A DNA stretch of 18,550 nucleotides from Chryseobacterium indologenes (GCA_002439165.1 DJTE01000038.1:85196-103745), one strand, 5' to 3'; positions 1 to 8,065 are shown, numbered from the stretch's first letter. Notes: generated by a model not told the origin, from the letters alone. A program made the numbers and translations.

Positions 1-68
1 TTTGCTTAGTCCACAACTTTTGCGCTTGATCCGAAAATGTGGGAAAGAAAATTTTAATGAAAAAAATA

Positions 69-93
69 AAACCCACTGATTATCAGTGGGTTT
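69..93. terminator. Bidirectional intrinsic terminator
   Basis: A near-perfect inverted repeat reads AAACCCACTGAT, then T, then ATCAGTGGGTTT. In practice it folds as an 11-bp stem with a 3-nt loop. It is preceded by an A-rich tract (58-70) and followed by a T-rich one (91-99), so it can terminate transcription in either direction. Its natural client lies left of the window, because the nearest gene on the right ends at 656. Confidence 0.75.
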
Positions 94-104
94 ATGTTTA
101 GTAC

Positions 105-130
105 TTGCGGAGAGTGAGGGATTTTGTACC
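105..130 (-). other. tRNA-3'-end-like sequence, possible att remnant
   Basis: Read on the minus strand, this stretch resembles the T-arm and acceptor stem of a serine/leucine-type tRNA (GGGT...ATCCCTCACTCTCCGC), but the T-loop is not canonical (ACAAAAT instead of TTCGAAT). No tRNA body follows. Integrases of Bacteroidota islands often target tRNA 3' ends, so this may be a degenerate attachment site. It is a weak call made from pattern memory. Confidence 0.3.
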
Positions 131-229
131 CATTTCTCATCGCTTTATGGATAAGATTTTCGCTATAGCATCTCTGTGAATGGCCTCAAATAGGACATTT
201 GCAAAAAAGTGGTAAAATCCTAATTTAAA

Positions 230-244
230 TTTTACGTAGTAAAA
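230..244. repeat. TTTTAC-gta-GTAAAA palindrome
   Basis: The sequence is a perfect 6-bp inverted repeat around a 3-bp centre. A further GTAAAAT at 212-218 pairs with ATTTTAC at 229-235, giving alternating inverted repeats. The TTTTACGTAG core is the same word found in the first of the right-hand iterons (16454-16464), which suggests a shared DNA-binding protein. Confidence 0.5.
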
Positions 245-457
245 CTAAAAATTTCTGTTCAAATCTGCAAGTAAAAAGTCCGAAATTTGAACAAGTTTTT
301 TTTAGAGTTTAAATCAGGAATTTAGTCCTTCTCTTTACAATTGAAATTTCTCAGTTGAAATATTTCTAAAAGAAAACGAAGAAAAACCGAAAAAAAAGAA
401 AAAAAGAAAGCTTTTTGAAAATGAGCGTGGCGTTCTGTCAGGGTTTTTTGGAAAAAG

Positions 458-485
458 TTTTTGCGTAGATTTTTATACGTAAAAA
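458..485. repeat. Imperfect hairpin with ACGTA core
   Basis: TTTTTGCGTA (458-467) faces TACGTAAAAA (476-485) across an 8-nt AT loop, with one G-T wobble. The right arm read on the minus strand is TTTTTACGTA, again the core of the iterons near 16.45 kb. No gene is attached to it. Confidence 0.45.
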
Positions 486-655
486 GTTTTTCTGAAAATC
501 CGGAGGACTTGACCTTGATAGAATTTAGCGTTGGATTGGGAAGCGAATTATCTTTGATTTCTGTTTTTATTTTCCATTAACTTATTAAAAAATAATGAGT
601 AATGGGAATAACTTATATCTTAAACAGAAGTAATTCTATTATTTTAAAAAAACTT

Positions 656-1843
656 TCAACTCTTTATTAATTCTTCAAAATCTTTCATTAGTGTTAATCT
701 TTCACCAATACTCTTGAGTTTAAAATGTCTGATGTGTCCATTTCTTAAAAGACAGTTAGCGATAATAAATACCTCTTCTTCTCCATCTTCTGTTTCAAAT
801 GTGGTTCTTTCACAATTTGTAATAATTCTAGTAGTGAATCGTCCTTTTTTATCAATATAGTTAATTTGGTAGAAAGCATTATCATCCCATTGTAAATTAG
901 TGATATTGTTATAAGAGCGAGAAGAGTAATCAGGATATTTTTCCTCAATTAAATTATCAAACTTTAAATCAGACTTTGTTATATCAAGTTTTTCTAAATA
1001 TTCTGATTCTATCTTATTTGAAAGCAAGTCTCGATAAAGTATTTTGACACGATGATTTAATAAAATTATATCTTTAATTTCAACTAAAGAATACGTGAAT
1101 GAATCTTTTTTACTAGATTCCATTTGAATTTCTTTGGGAATTTTAAACAGATTTTTCTCTTGTATGCCAGATTTTATAATTTCAATTTTATCGCTATCAA
1201 CAGAGATAACTTGAACTATTTTATAAGGGATAAGTTCTTCTGAAAAGGTTTGTTTAGTCGGGTTAAACCATTTACATTTTAATAAATATTTGCTTGAATC
1301 TTTTTTAAGTTCCCCATCTTCTGAATTTCTTCGGTCTTTTAAAAACTTATCATTTTCAATAATGTCTAAAACGGTCATCACTGGTGGTAAAAAATCTAAA
1401 TAAGACTCTATTTTAAACTTTTCATCATCTTTATCTTTCGACCAACTTATTTTTTTCTTACCTAGTTCTGCATCGGCAGAAAGTAAAACTACAAGATTAT
1501 TTTTGAAACTTGTCTTTAAGGATAAGAAGGTATCAGCTGAAATCACTTTTTTCGGATTTTCCTCTAATTCTTCATCCGTTTTCTTAATTTCAATAATTTC
1601 ATCCGTTTTAAACCAATGCTTTTCATAAGAAGAATTTTTTGAATTATAGAATGTACATAAAATCTGACTAGGTAGATTTTCTTTTTCTTCGGAATCAGGA
1701 TTATATTTTTTTTGATTTAAAACTTCTGTGACTACCATTATGGGAGGTGTCATAAGTGCATTAGCTCCAATTTTTGTATCTGAAATTAGAGTATAGGGAT
1801 GATTCTTTAGTGAAACTAAATTACCAATTTGGTATTTATTCAT
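656..1843 (-). CDS. YodC-like repeat / WYL-like domain protein
   Basis: A 395-residue protein I cannot name. Two similar units are visible. Residues about 7-88 carry GNLVSLK, then TPPIMVVTEVL, then ILCTFYN and a closing FKTDEIIEI. Residues about 105-218 carry LSLK, then LPPVMTVLDII, then LLKCKWFN and a closing PYKIVQVI. This G-D/N-x-V-x-L-K ... P-x-M-x-V ... C-x-W/F-F pattern resembles YodC/DUF2158 small beta-barrel domains. The C-terminus (about 325-385: YQINYIDKKG...RIITNC...FIIANCLLRNGHIRHFKLKSI) resembles a WYL ligand-binding domain, which is common in regulators and nucleases of phage-defence loci. No HTH is evident. It is transcribed divergently from the reverse transcriptase and its structured leader, which suggests a partner or regulator role. 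Domain calls are by eye. The ATG at 1843 is the first start and gives a complete first repeat. Confidence 0.6.
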   Translation of the reverse strand: MNKYQIGNLVSLKNHPYTLISDTKIGANALMTPPIMVVTEVLNQKKYNPDSEEKENLPSQILCTFYNSKNSSYEKHWFKTDEIIEIKKTDEELEENPKKVISADTFLSLKTSFKNNLVVLLSADAELGKKKISWSKDKDDEKFKIESYLDFLPPVMTVLDIIENDKFLKDRRNSEDGELKKDSSKYLLKCKWFNPTKQTFSEELIPYKIVQVISVDSDKIEIIKSGIQEKNLFKIPKEIQMESSKKDSFTYSLVEIKDIILLNHRVKILYRDLLSNKIESEYLEKLDITKSDLKFDNLIEEKYPDYSSRSYNNITNLQWDDNAFYQINYIDKKGRFTTRIITNCERTTFETEDGEEEVFIIANCLLRNGHIRHFKLKSIGERLTLMKDFEELIKS

Positions 1844-1864
1844 AGTGATAGTTTTTTATTTTCC

Positions 1865-1872
1865 TATATTTG
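1865..1872 (+). promoter_or_regulatory. TATATTTG, candidate -7 box for RT leader
   Basis: The octamer matches the Bacteroidota primary-sigma -7 consensus TAnnTTTG exactly and points toward the reverse transcriptase. Transcription would begin near 1878-1882, giving a leader of about 320 nt before the RT start codon. No good TTTG/TTG -33 box lies at the usual 19-21 bp spacing, so the call rests on the -7 box alone. Confidence 0.35.
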
Positions 1873-1879
1873 ACATACT

Positions 1880-2170
1880 CGTAGAAAGTTAGTTTTTTAC
1901 AGCTAGTCAGGACTATAGGACTTCGGTCTTACTGCTTTTTGCAGGAAAAGGGTTTGCAATGCATTATTCCCGATAAGAGGAATACAATGCACTCAAGCAG
2001 CAAGATAAGTAATTTAATTGTAAGTTCCAAATACATAAATTTTGATATTATTAGATTTATAACTGGGGCAACATCAATTAGTTGCAATATATCTTTACGA
2101 ACATTACAATGACTCAGTTAATGGGTACTAGTCCGCTCTTTATAGAGGTTTATGTAAATATTATAACTAT
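1880..2170 (+). ncRNA. Structured leader / candidate RT-associated ncRNA
   Basis: This stretch has no credible ORF but can form several compact helices when read toward the reverse transcriptase. One is AGGAC-UUCG-GUCUU (1917-1930), a UUCG tetraloop hairpin. Another is CUGC-U5-GCAG (1932-1944). The strongest is an 11-bp stem, UGCAUUAUUCC (1960-1970) with GGAAU-ac-AAUGCA (1979-1991), closing an 8-nt loop. The last is GCAAC/GUUGC (2068-2072 with 2081-2085). UCCUAUA (1862-1868) could also pair with UAUAGGA (1914-1920). Several UG-family defence RTs (for example DRT2 and DRT9) use an upstream ncRNA as template and scaffold, so a similar role is inferred. Boundaries are approximate: after the candidate promoter and before the RT start. 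Confidence 0.5.
1960..1991 (+). repeat. Strong 11-bp hairpin in RT leader
   Basis: The left arm TGCATTATTCC (1960-1970) and the right arm GGAAT-AC-AATGCA (1979-1991) pair completely apart from a 2-nt bulge, with the loop CGATAAGA. It is not followed by a T-run, so it is not an ordinary terminator. This fits a structural element of a functional RNA. Confidence 0.65.
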
Positions 2171-2199
2171 TATTGCTAGAATTTTCTACGAGTTTTTAT

Positions 2200-3816
2200 A
2201 TGAAAAAAGAGGAAAATCAAATACCACAATGGATGAAAGCCAAGGGATATTTACACATATCCCAAAGTTTAAAGATTTCCAGTAAATGGAAAATTTATAA
2301 ATCTAGGGTTGAAAACCCTGATTTTATTTCTAAATATGCATTTTATCCTCTTCTTCACTCTAGTATAAGAGAAAGAAAATATAAGAAAGTAGATACAAAA
2401 AAACATTCCAATAAAACTGACAGATGCCATAATTTCAAAAAAAAAGATGGAAATTTTGAAAAGACAGCTAAGACTAGACCTCTTCACTACGCAGGTCATT
2501 TTGATGCTTTAATTTATGGCTATTACGCTTCGATATTAAATGAATTATATGATGAAGAATTAAAAAAGGATTCGGATTTAAATGCCTCTGTCAATGCTTA
2601 TCGGAAAATTCCAATAGAAGATGAAACAGGAAAAGGTAAAAGTATAATCCATTTTGCTAAAGAAGTTTTTGATGAAATAAAAGAAAGAAGTCTAACAAAC
2701 ACAGAAGTTTGTGTATTAACATTTGATATTCAAAGTTTTTTTTCAAGTCTAGACCATAGTCTTTTAGAGAAAAAATGGGCTAATCTAATTGGAGAAGAAG
2801 AGCTACCAAAGCATCACAAGAATGTTTTTAAATCTTGTACGGATTTTCGATATATATTGAAAGATGATCTGAGAATTATTACAAAAAAAAATGGCAAACG
2901 TTTGGGATTTGATGAAAAAAAACTGTCCCAAGTAAGAAGAGAAAAAGGTTTTAAATGTTTTTTTGAGTCTAATGAAGAATTTAGAGAAACTATAAAATCT
3001 GGAAAATTAAGAATATATAAAAATCCATTTTTTCAACCTAGGGGAAAAACTAAGGTACAGGTTGGAATTCCACAAGGACTTCCTATAAGTGCTGTTTTAG
3101 CAAATCTATATCTTTTGGATTTTGACAAGAAAATTGTTGAATATTTAGTAAGAAAACATAATGGTTTTTATAGAAGATATTCGGATGATATAATTGTAGT
3201 TTGTAAAAATGATAAAGTTGAGGAGATAAAACAGTTTGTTGAAAATTTAATTATAGAAAGTAAACTTGAAATCAGCAAATCAAAAACAGAACAGTTTATT
3301 TTTAAACAACATATATTTAACAATGTTGGAGATAAAAGATTAACTTCGATTAAAATTGTTAATTCTGTGGAAAAAATTGGCAGTCCTCTGATTTATTTAG
3401 GATTTGAATTTAGAGGATATAGTGTTTGTATTAAATCTACAAATCTGGCTAAATTTTATAGAAGATTAATATCTATAGTAAAAAGAAGAGCGAGAAGAGT
3501 AAGAAATAATAAAAACCCACATATCCCAAAGGCTATTTTTAAAAATCAAATAAAGAAGTTATACAAGAAACCCTTGAGAGATTTAGATGGAGAAAACAAT
3601 GACATTAAACAGTCACTCAGAAATAAAATATATCTTTTTGAAAATCAAAAAGGAGAATTTTCAACAATTATAAAACCTTCAAATTATCAAAATAAATCGA
3701 ATTATTTCAGCTATTTAAAAAGATGTAAAAAAATATTTGGCGATGATATTTTTATTAGACAACTAAGAAAAAAAGACCATATTCTTAATTCTGCAATAAA
3801 GAAGCATCTAAATTAG
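2200..3816 (+). CDS. UG/Abi-type defence reverse transcriptase
   Basis: An RNA-templated DNA polymerase of 538 residues from the ATG at 2200. The frame is open from a TTG at 2173, but the ATG places GYLHI near the N-terminus, where such proteins have it. Visible motifs: the fingers signature RPLHYAGHFDA (about 93-103); motif A TFDIQSFF with catalytic D176; motif B GIPQGLPIS (about 289-297); motif C YSDD (327-330) with the paired aspartates; and YLGFEF (about 399-404). The remaining 130 residues form a Lys/Arg-rich, probably helical C-terminal extension. There is no integrase, maturase X/HNH domain or retron NAxxH motif. It therefore fits the 'unknown group'/Abi class of defence-associated RTs rather than a group II intron or retron. 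The structured 5' leader supports this. The exact UG/DRT type cannot be fixed by eye. It is convergent with the large operon on its right. Confidence 0.85.
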   Translation: MKKEENQIPQWMKAKGYLHISQSLKISSKWKIYKSRVENPDFISKYAFYPLLHSSIRERKYKKVDTKKHSNKTDRCHNFKKKDGNFEKTAKTRPLHYAGHFDALIYGYYASILNELYDEELKKDSDLNASVNAYRKIPIEDETGKGKSIIHFAKEVFDEIKERSLTNTEVCVLTFDIQSFFSSLDHSLLEKKWANLIGEEELPKHHKNVFKSCTDFRYILKDDLRIITKKNGKRLGFDEKKLSQVRREKGFKCFFESNEEFRETIKSGKLRIYKNPFFQPRGKTKVQVGIPQGLPISAVLANLYLLDFDKKIVEYLVRKHNGFYRRYSDDIIVVCKNDKVEEIKQFVENLIIESKLEISKSKTEQFIFKQHIFNNVGDKRLTSIKIVNSVEKIGSPLIYLGFEFRGYSVCIKSTNLAKFYRRLISIVKRRARRVRNNKNPHIPKAIFKNQIKKLYKKPLRDLDGENNDIKQSLRNKIYLFENQKGEFSTIIKPSNYQNKSNYFSYLKRCKKIFGDDIFIRQLRKKDHILNSAIKKHLN

Positions 3817-3842
3817 TAAGGCTACTACATGTCATTTCTTAT

Positions 3843-3865
3843 TAAATTGTTGTTATTACAGTTTA
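3843..3865. terminator. Weak convergent-gene hairpin
   Basis: TAAATTGT (3843-3850) pairs with ACAGTTTA (3858-3865) through one G-T wobble around a 7-nt loop, and the right arm overlaps the jetD stop codon. It sits between two convergent genes and is the only plausible stop signal there. It lacks a clear T-run, so efficiency is doubtful. Confidence 0.35.
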
Positions 3866-4819
3866 TATAATAGATTTACCCTTCAATATTTCAATGAGAT
3901 TTATTGATTCTTCCTCAATCCATTCATCACCTGAAATAAGCTCTTTAATTAATTCAACTTGAGCTTCCGTGAAATGATTCTTTGTCAAATTAGAAAAATC
4001 AGCTTTCTTCCATTTGCTCTTATGATGCTTTACGGAAACAGGTAACCTTTTGGCATTTGGAAATGGCTGTATTATCTCAATGTTCTTGTTCTTATCACTA
4101 AATATTTGTTTTATCTGAGAGTAAATACTTAGACCATTATAATCCCAATCACAGAAATAATAAATCGGAAGATTTAACTTATCTTGTGAAATATGTATTA
4201 AAGGTTTTGTATTATTTCCGCCTACATACCACAACTCTATATTGTTTTCCTGATATTCTACAGGCACCTTAAGACAATCAAGATTTTCGCATAACACTAC
4301 GAATTTGGGATCTAAACAATCAACAATAAATCTCCATTGCTGATTTTTGGGATCTACTTCTGGAAATTCGTCAATTTCTAACAATTGTAAAACAGCATTT
4401 TTCAAACTTGGTTTATTCTCCAAATATTTAGAATTTTCATATTTAAAAACTTGCGCAGAGAATTTCTTTTGCGTTGTAAGATTATTTCTAAGCTCATCTC
4501 TATTATAATAAATGAAAACCAATGCTTTTAAATCTTCTTCTGTGAAAGTTTTCTTTGCATTATTTTCTATCCCGGAATCTGTAAAAAAACCATCATAGTA
4601 TTTATAGGTTTTTAAATAATTTTGCTCGTAAAAATCTGCAAATCTTTTTTTGTTAGTAACCATTACAACAGAATGATTTCCTTCTTGGAACTTAATTAGT
4701 TTTTTTTGCTTGAAGAGTACTAAATTAATATACTCGTTATTGAGAATTTTTAATTTAGTCTTTCCAATTTCATAAAGTTGATGAAGACCTTTTAAATGCT
4801 TCCATTCAATGTTTCTCAT
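3863..4819 (-). CDS. jetD: Wadjet protein JetD, Toprim nuclease
   Basis: The effector nuclease of a Wadjet plasmid-defence system, related to the topoisomerase VI A / Spo11 Toprim fold (DUF2220 family). In 318 residues the Toprim core is visible: VVLCEN with candidate metal ligand E178, then a WYVGG strand-turn, then YFCDWDYNGLSIY with the DxD pair D224/D226. A C-terminal DEWIEEE segment (about 298-304) matches the acidic motif that follows in the family. The N-terminal half would be the arm that contacts JetC. It is the last gene of the seven-gene operon and starts 3 bases after the jetC stop codon. Family knowledge: JetD cleaves DNA after JetABC has reeled in a small circular molecule. All expected acidic residues are present, so the enzyme should be active. 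Confidence 0.85.
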   Translation of the reverse strand: MRNIEWKHLKGLHQLYEIGKTKLKILNNEYINLVLFKQKKLIKFQEGNHSVVMVTNKKRFADFYEQNYLKTYKYYDGFFTDSGIENNAKKTFTEEDLKALVFIYYNRDELRNNLTTQKKFSAQVFKYENSKYLENKPSLKNAVLQLLEIDEFPEVDPKNQQWRFIVDCLDPKFVVLCENLDCLKVPVEYQENNIELWYVGGNNTKPLIHISQDKLNLPIYYFCDWDYNGLSIYSQIKQIFSDKNKNIEIIQPFPNAKRLPVSVKHHKSKWKKADFSNLTKNHFTEAQVELIKELISGDEWIEEESINLIEILKGKSII

Positions 4820-4822
4820 AAT

Positions 4823-7800
4823 TTATAAATTATTGAATGTTGATCCAAAAATAGGTATTGGATCATAATTAACTTTTTCATCCTCTCGACTGTTATGAAG
4901 TAAGTAAATGTTTTGTTTTTCTATGTCAACTTTATTCGGACTTATAGAAAGGGATAAAAGTTGATAATCATTTGTACGAGCAATCTCATACAGCATATCA
5001 AAATTACTTCCTAAACCTTCTGCCTCATCAATAGCCATAAACCGAATAGATTCAATAAATTTATTTTTTGATTGTTTATTTAATAAAGATAATTTCGCAA
5101 TACATAATAAAGCAATCGCAGCATAAGCCTGACTGGTACTGCCATCATTCTTTTTGCCTTGATTTGTTTTAATTGAAAACTTTACATTATAATACGATTT
5201 CGGATTTAATAGTTCTTCAATTTTTGGTTTTAAGTTTCTAGAACCACCCGATCTATAAAATGCTTCTAATAACTTTTCTTTTAAAGAAGGGTATCTTTCC
5301 AAATCATTTGAAATTCCTTTTTCTGATTCAAATAAGGAATCATCCAAACCTAATTCAAAATCTTTAGTAATATTATCGGTAAAAGTATTCATCCATCCAG
5401 AAGAAAATGAATCTTCACTAAAATCCTCTAGACTTACTATGTGACCTCCCGTTATTTCTTTGTCTCCAGAATTAAGAAAATTATTGATTAATCTAATATC
5501 ATTTCTTTGGTCACTTACTTCATTGGATACTTCTTCAACGATAACGGCAAGTTTTTGAAGTTTTCGACTATTTAATCTCCGGTTCTTTAAATTAATGTCT
5601 TTAAGATATTTACCTATCCTTTCAATAACTTCTTTTTCTAATATGGTAATATCATTCAAAATTTCGGATGGCAAAATCTCTTCACATAAAGACTGGAAGT
5701 CTCCTGTGTTTTCGAAGCGATTTACATTATTTTTTAAGTGCTGTCTAACTAAAAGATTATATTCTAAATCGTAATTACTTTTTGTTGAATCATAGTTATT
5801 TTTAAATTCTTCTATTATTTGCTGGGTTAGCTCTTCTGAAGAATCAGGAACATTCTTTAAAGCATCAATATTTTGTGAATATATCTCATTTTTGTTTGAA
5901 GTCAGCTCTACAATTCTTTTATCTAATTTAATGATATCTTCCGTTGCGTCATATTTTGATTTTTCCTGAAGATAAATCTTATTGAACTCTTTATAATAAT
6001 CTTCAGTATTTAATATAGAAGAGAAAAAATGTTTTTTGTCGAAATTTTCTTCGAAAGCAAAGCCGTGATTATTTTTAATACTTTCTATCTCTTGATTAGT
6101 CTTTAGCGTAAAGAAGTTTTCATAATCTCTTGTTAAATTATCTTCGAGGGTTATTAAATGGTTTCTATTGGTATTCAATTGAGAATATACAGCTTTACAT
6201 TGCTTAAAATCTTCCTCAATAGAAGTCTGGCTGTATAGACTGGAATACTCAAAGAAATCTTCTTGACTTACTTCATACATTTCGTGAGTCTCAAGTTGGT
6301 CTTCCAAATCTGTTTGAGTATTCCACGCTTTCAGATACCCATCCGGATTTTCTAAATTCTCGAAAACATTTTTTAAAATTGTTTTTTCTTTTATCTCTTT
6401 TTCTAAGCTCTTAATATCACTTAGAATATTTGTAGTTTCTTTTTCAAAATATTCCTTTATCTTACTTTTATCTTGGGTGTCGAAAATTGGAGAAAAATCC
6501 GTTGAAAAAAATTCAATAACACCGTTGAGATTAAGCCAAAACGCCTTATCTTCACTTTTATATATAACAATATTGTTCAGTAACGCTTCAGGACTAGGGA
6601 TATATCTTTTAGAGGAATCAGCAGGAGATTCTATTTTAACACCTTCATTCTGATATTTACGAATAATTGCTTCCTGATTCAAGTTTAATTTACTTGGTAA
6701 ATTTAAAGCCCAATAAGCCAAAGAATTTTTATCATCAATATTATTTAAAGCTTTGAGTTTATTTTTAAGTTCTAAATCTCTTGCTAACTTCTCAAGTTGT
6801 TTATCAATTTGATTTACTATATTTTTTTCCTTATACTCATTACTTTTGAATGCAGTAAGTATATTTTCAGATTTTAAAATTTCTTCTAATTCTCTTATTT
6901 TGTTTATAATATCTTTGGATTTATGGTATTTGTTGAACTTTTCTATAAGTTCTTCTTGTGAACAATTAAACGTCTGCATCCAGGAAAAGAATTTTTTCCT
7001 TTTAGAGACCTTCGTATCCAATTCGTTTTTGACTTTAATAGCTTCTTCCCATTTTGGTTCTATATTTTCTAACTCTTTTTCTGTCCAAGCAATTTTCTCG
7101 TAAACATTTTCTTTCAACAAAGGAAGTAACTGCAGACTGCAATAATAATCATTTAACAGAGTTTGAAGTTTATTCGAGTTTATGAAAATTTGATTTATAT
7201 AGTATTTGTAGGAAGATTTTAAATATAATATTTGAGCATCTTTTTCTATGGTTTTTAAATCCAGTAAATTACTTAGTTGAGTCTGTTTGATGGTTAACGA
7301 CTCTATTTCTTCCAAATTACTTTCAAACTGTCTTGTATCTTCTTGTAATTCTTCTACAGTATCATAAAACTTTTTAATTAATTCTTGTTCTTTATCGTCA
7401 CCAAATAAGAAAGATTGTAAACTATGACTTTTACTTACATCTAAAGATTCTCTGGAAAAAGCCTGTATGATTTTAGCATAATTATCTAAAGTTTTACTGT
7501 TGAGTGAAAGGTCTATTGGTAAAATATTATTTTTGAAAAGTATCTTATGATAGTTGGCGGTTCTTTCCCAAGATTCACAAGTAAGGTTTAGATTATTTTG
7601 TATATGTTCTTTTAATTCATTAATTGGAAAAATGATGTTGTTCTTTTGAAAATCCTCAACACCCAACAATTTCGAAAATGGAATCAACTGAGTATCCGTC
7701 TCAAAATTATTTCCGTCCTGAATAATAAACATATTAGAAGTGCCTGAACTTTCCAAATAAATACCTATAACCAAATATTGATTTTCATCCTTTTCAATAT

Positions 7801-8065
7801 TGATAAATGCATACCCCATATCAGTTCCTTTACCCTCGGTTCGCAATACCATCGTATGAGGTTTTCTAGGACCGGTACCTTTTGTTGGAGAGTGAAATGC
7901 TTTTGTTCCGACACAAATCAATTGCAGAAGGTCGGAAATCATACTTTTTCCTGCTCCTCCTTCTCCAACAAAATCTGTTCTGAAAGGGCTGAATTCATAA
8001 TCAAAATTCTGATGATGAACAACTCCCAAAGTAGATAACCTTTTTATTCTTGGATAGTCTTTCAT
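4823..8065 (-). CDS. jetC: Wadjet protein JetC, MukB-like SMC ATPase
   Basis: The motor subunit of the Wadjet condensin, 1080 residues with the SMC layout. An N-terminal ATPase half carries a Walker A loop, GEGGAGKS (34-41). About 800 residues of Glu/Lys/Asn-rich, probably coiled-coil sequence follow. The C-terminal half has a signature-like NDGSTSQAY (about 973-981) in place of LSGGQ and Walker B FMAIDEAEGLG with D1013/E1014. It should dimerise, bind the JetA kleisin and JetB, and extrude DNA loops. Its start overlaps the jetB stop by 4 bases, which implies translational coupling. The length agrees with Wadjet SMC subunits rather than MukB (about 1480 residues). An alternative, chromosomal MksB, is excluded by the adjoining jetD. 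Confidence 0.9.
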   Translation of the reverse strand: MKDYPRIKRLSTLGVVHHQNFDYEFSPFRTDFVGEGGAGKSMISDLLQLICVGTKAFHSPTKGTGPRKPHTMVLRTEGKGTDMGYAFINIEKDENQYLVIGIYLESSGTSNMFIIQDGNNFETDTQLIPFSKLLGVEDFQKNNIIFPINELKEHIQNNLNLTCESWERTANYHKILFKNNILPIDLSLNSKTLDNYAKIIQAFSRESLDVSKSHSLQSFLFGDDKEQELIKKFYDTVEELQEDTRQFESNLEEIESLTIKQTQLSNLLDLKTIEKDAQILYLKSSYKYYINQIFINSNKLQTLLNDYYCSLQLLPLLKENVYEKIAWTEKELENIEPKWEEAIKVKNELDTKVSKRKKFFSWMQTFNCSQEELIEKFNKYHKSKDIINKIRELEEILKSENILTAFKSNEYKEKNIVNQIDKQLEKLARDLELKNKLKALNNIDDKNSLAYWALNLPSKLNLNQEAIIRKYQNEGVKIESPADSSKRYIPSPEALLNNIVIYKSEDKAFWLNLNGVIEFFSTDFSPIFDTQDKSKIKEYFEKETTNILSDIKSLEKEIKEKTILKNVFENLENPDGYLKAWNTQTDLEDQLETHEMYEVSQEDFFEYSSLYSQTSIEEDFKQCKAVYSQLNTNRNHLITLEDNLTRDYENFFTLKTNQEIESIKNNHGFAFEENFDKKHFFSSILNTEDYYKEFNKIYLQEKSKYDATEDIIKLDKRIVELTSNKNEIYSQNIDALKNVPDSSEELTQQIIEEFKNNYDSTKSNYDLEYNLLVRQHLKNNVNRFENTGDFQSLCEEILPSEILNDITILEKEVIERIGKYLKDINLKNRRLNSRKLQKLAVIVEEVSNEVSDQRNDIRLINNFLNSGDKEITGGHIVSLEDFSEDSFSSGWMNTFTDNITKDFELGLDDSLFESEKGISNDLERYPSLKEKLLEAFYRSGGSRNLKPKIEELLNPKSYYNVKFSIKTNQGKKNDGSTSQAYAAIALLCIAKLSLLNKQSKNKFIESIRFMAIDEAEGLGSNFDMLYEIARTNDYQLLSLSISPNKVDIEKQNIYLLHNSREDEKVNYDPIPIFGSTFNNL

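Larger units (their letters stand above)
1..655. other. Non-coding left edge of the island
   Basis: No convincing gene is present in this 655-base stretch. It holds a strong inverted repeat (69-93), a tRNA-3'-end-like sequence (105-130), a TTTTAC/GTAAAA palindrome (230-244), long A- and T-rich tracts, and a second imperfect hairpin (458-485). The minus-strand gene that follows ends at 656. The absence of coding potential together with short palindromes fits the terminal non-coding segment of an integrated element. The tyrosine recombinase one would expect is not inside the window. Confidence 0.55.

Noticed and set aside
101..180. Complete tRNA gene on the minus strand
   Set aside because: Only the acceptor/T-arm-like end is present, with a non-canonical T-loop and no anticodon or D arm.
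2082..2285. 67-codon plus-strand frame from a TTG, overlapping the RT start
   Set aside because: It overlaps the hairpin-rich leader and the RT gene in another frame and has no recognisable domain or ATG start.
1880..3816. Retron (msr-msd plus RT)
   Set aside because: The RT lacks the retron NAxxH motif and the protein is longer than usual; no a1/a2 flanking repeats with a branching G could be fixed. A UG/DRT reading fits better.
6846..8038. Plus-strand frames inside jetC
   Set aside because: They are shadows of the jetC coding strand without motifs; jetC has full SMC features across this span.
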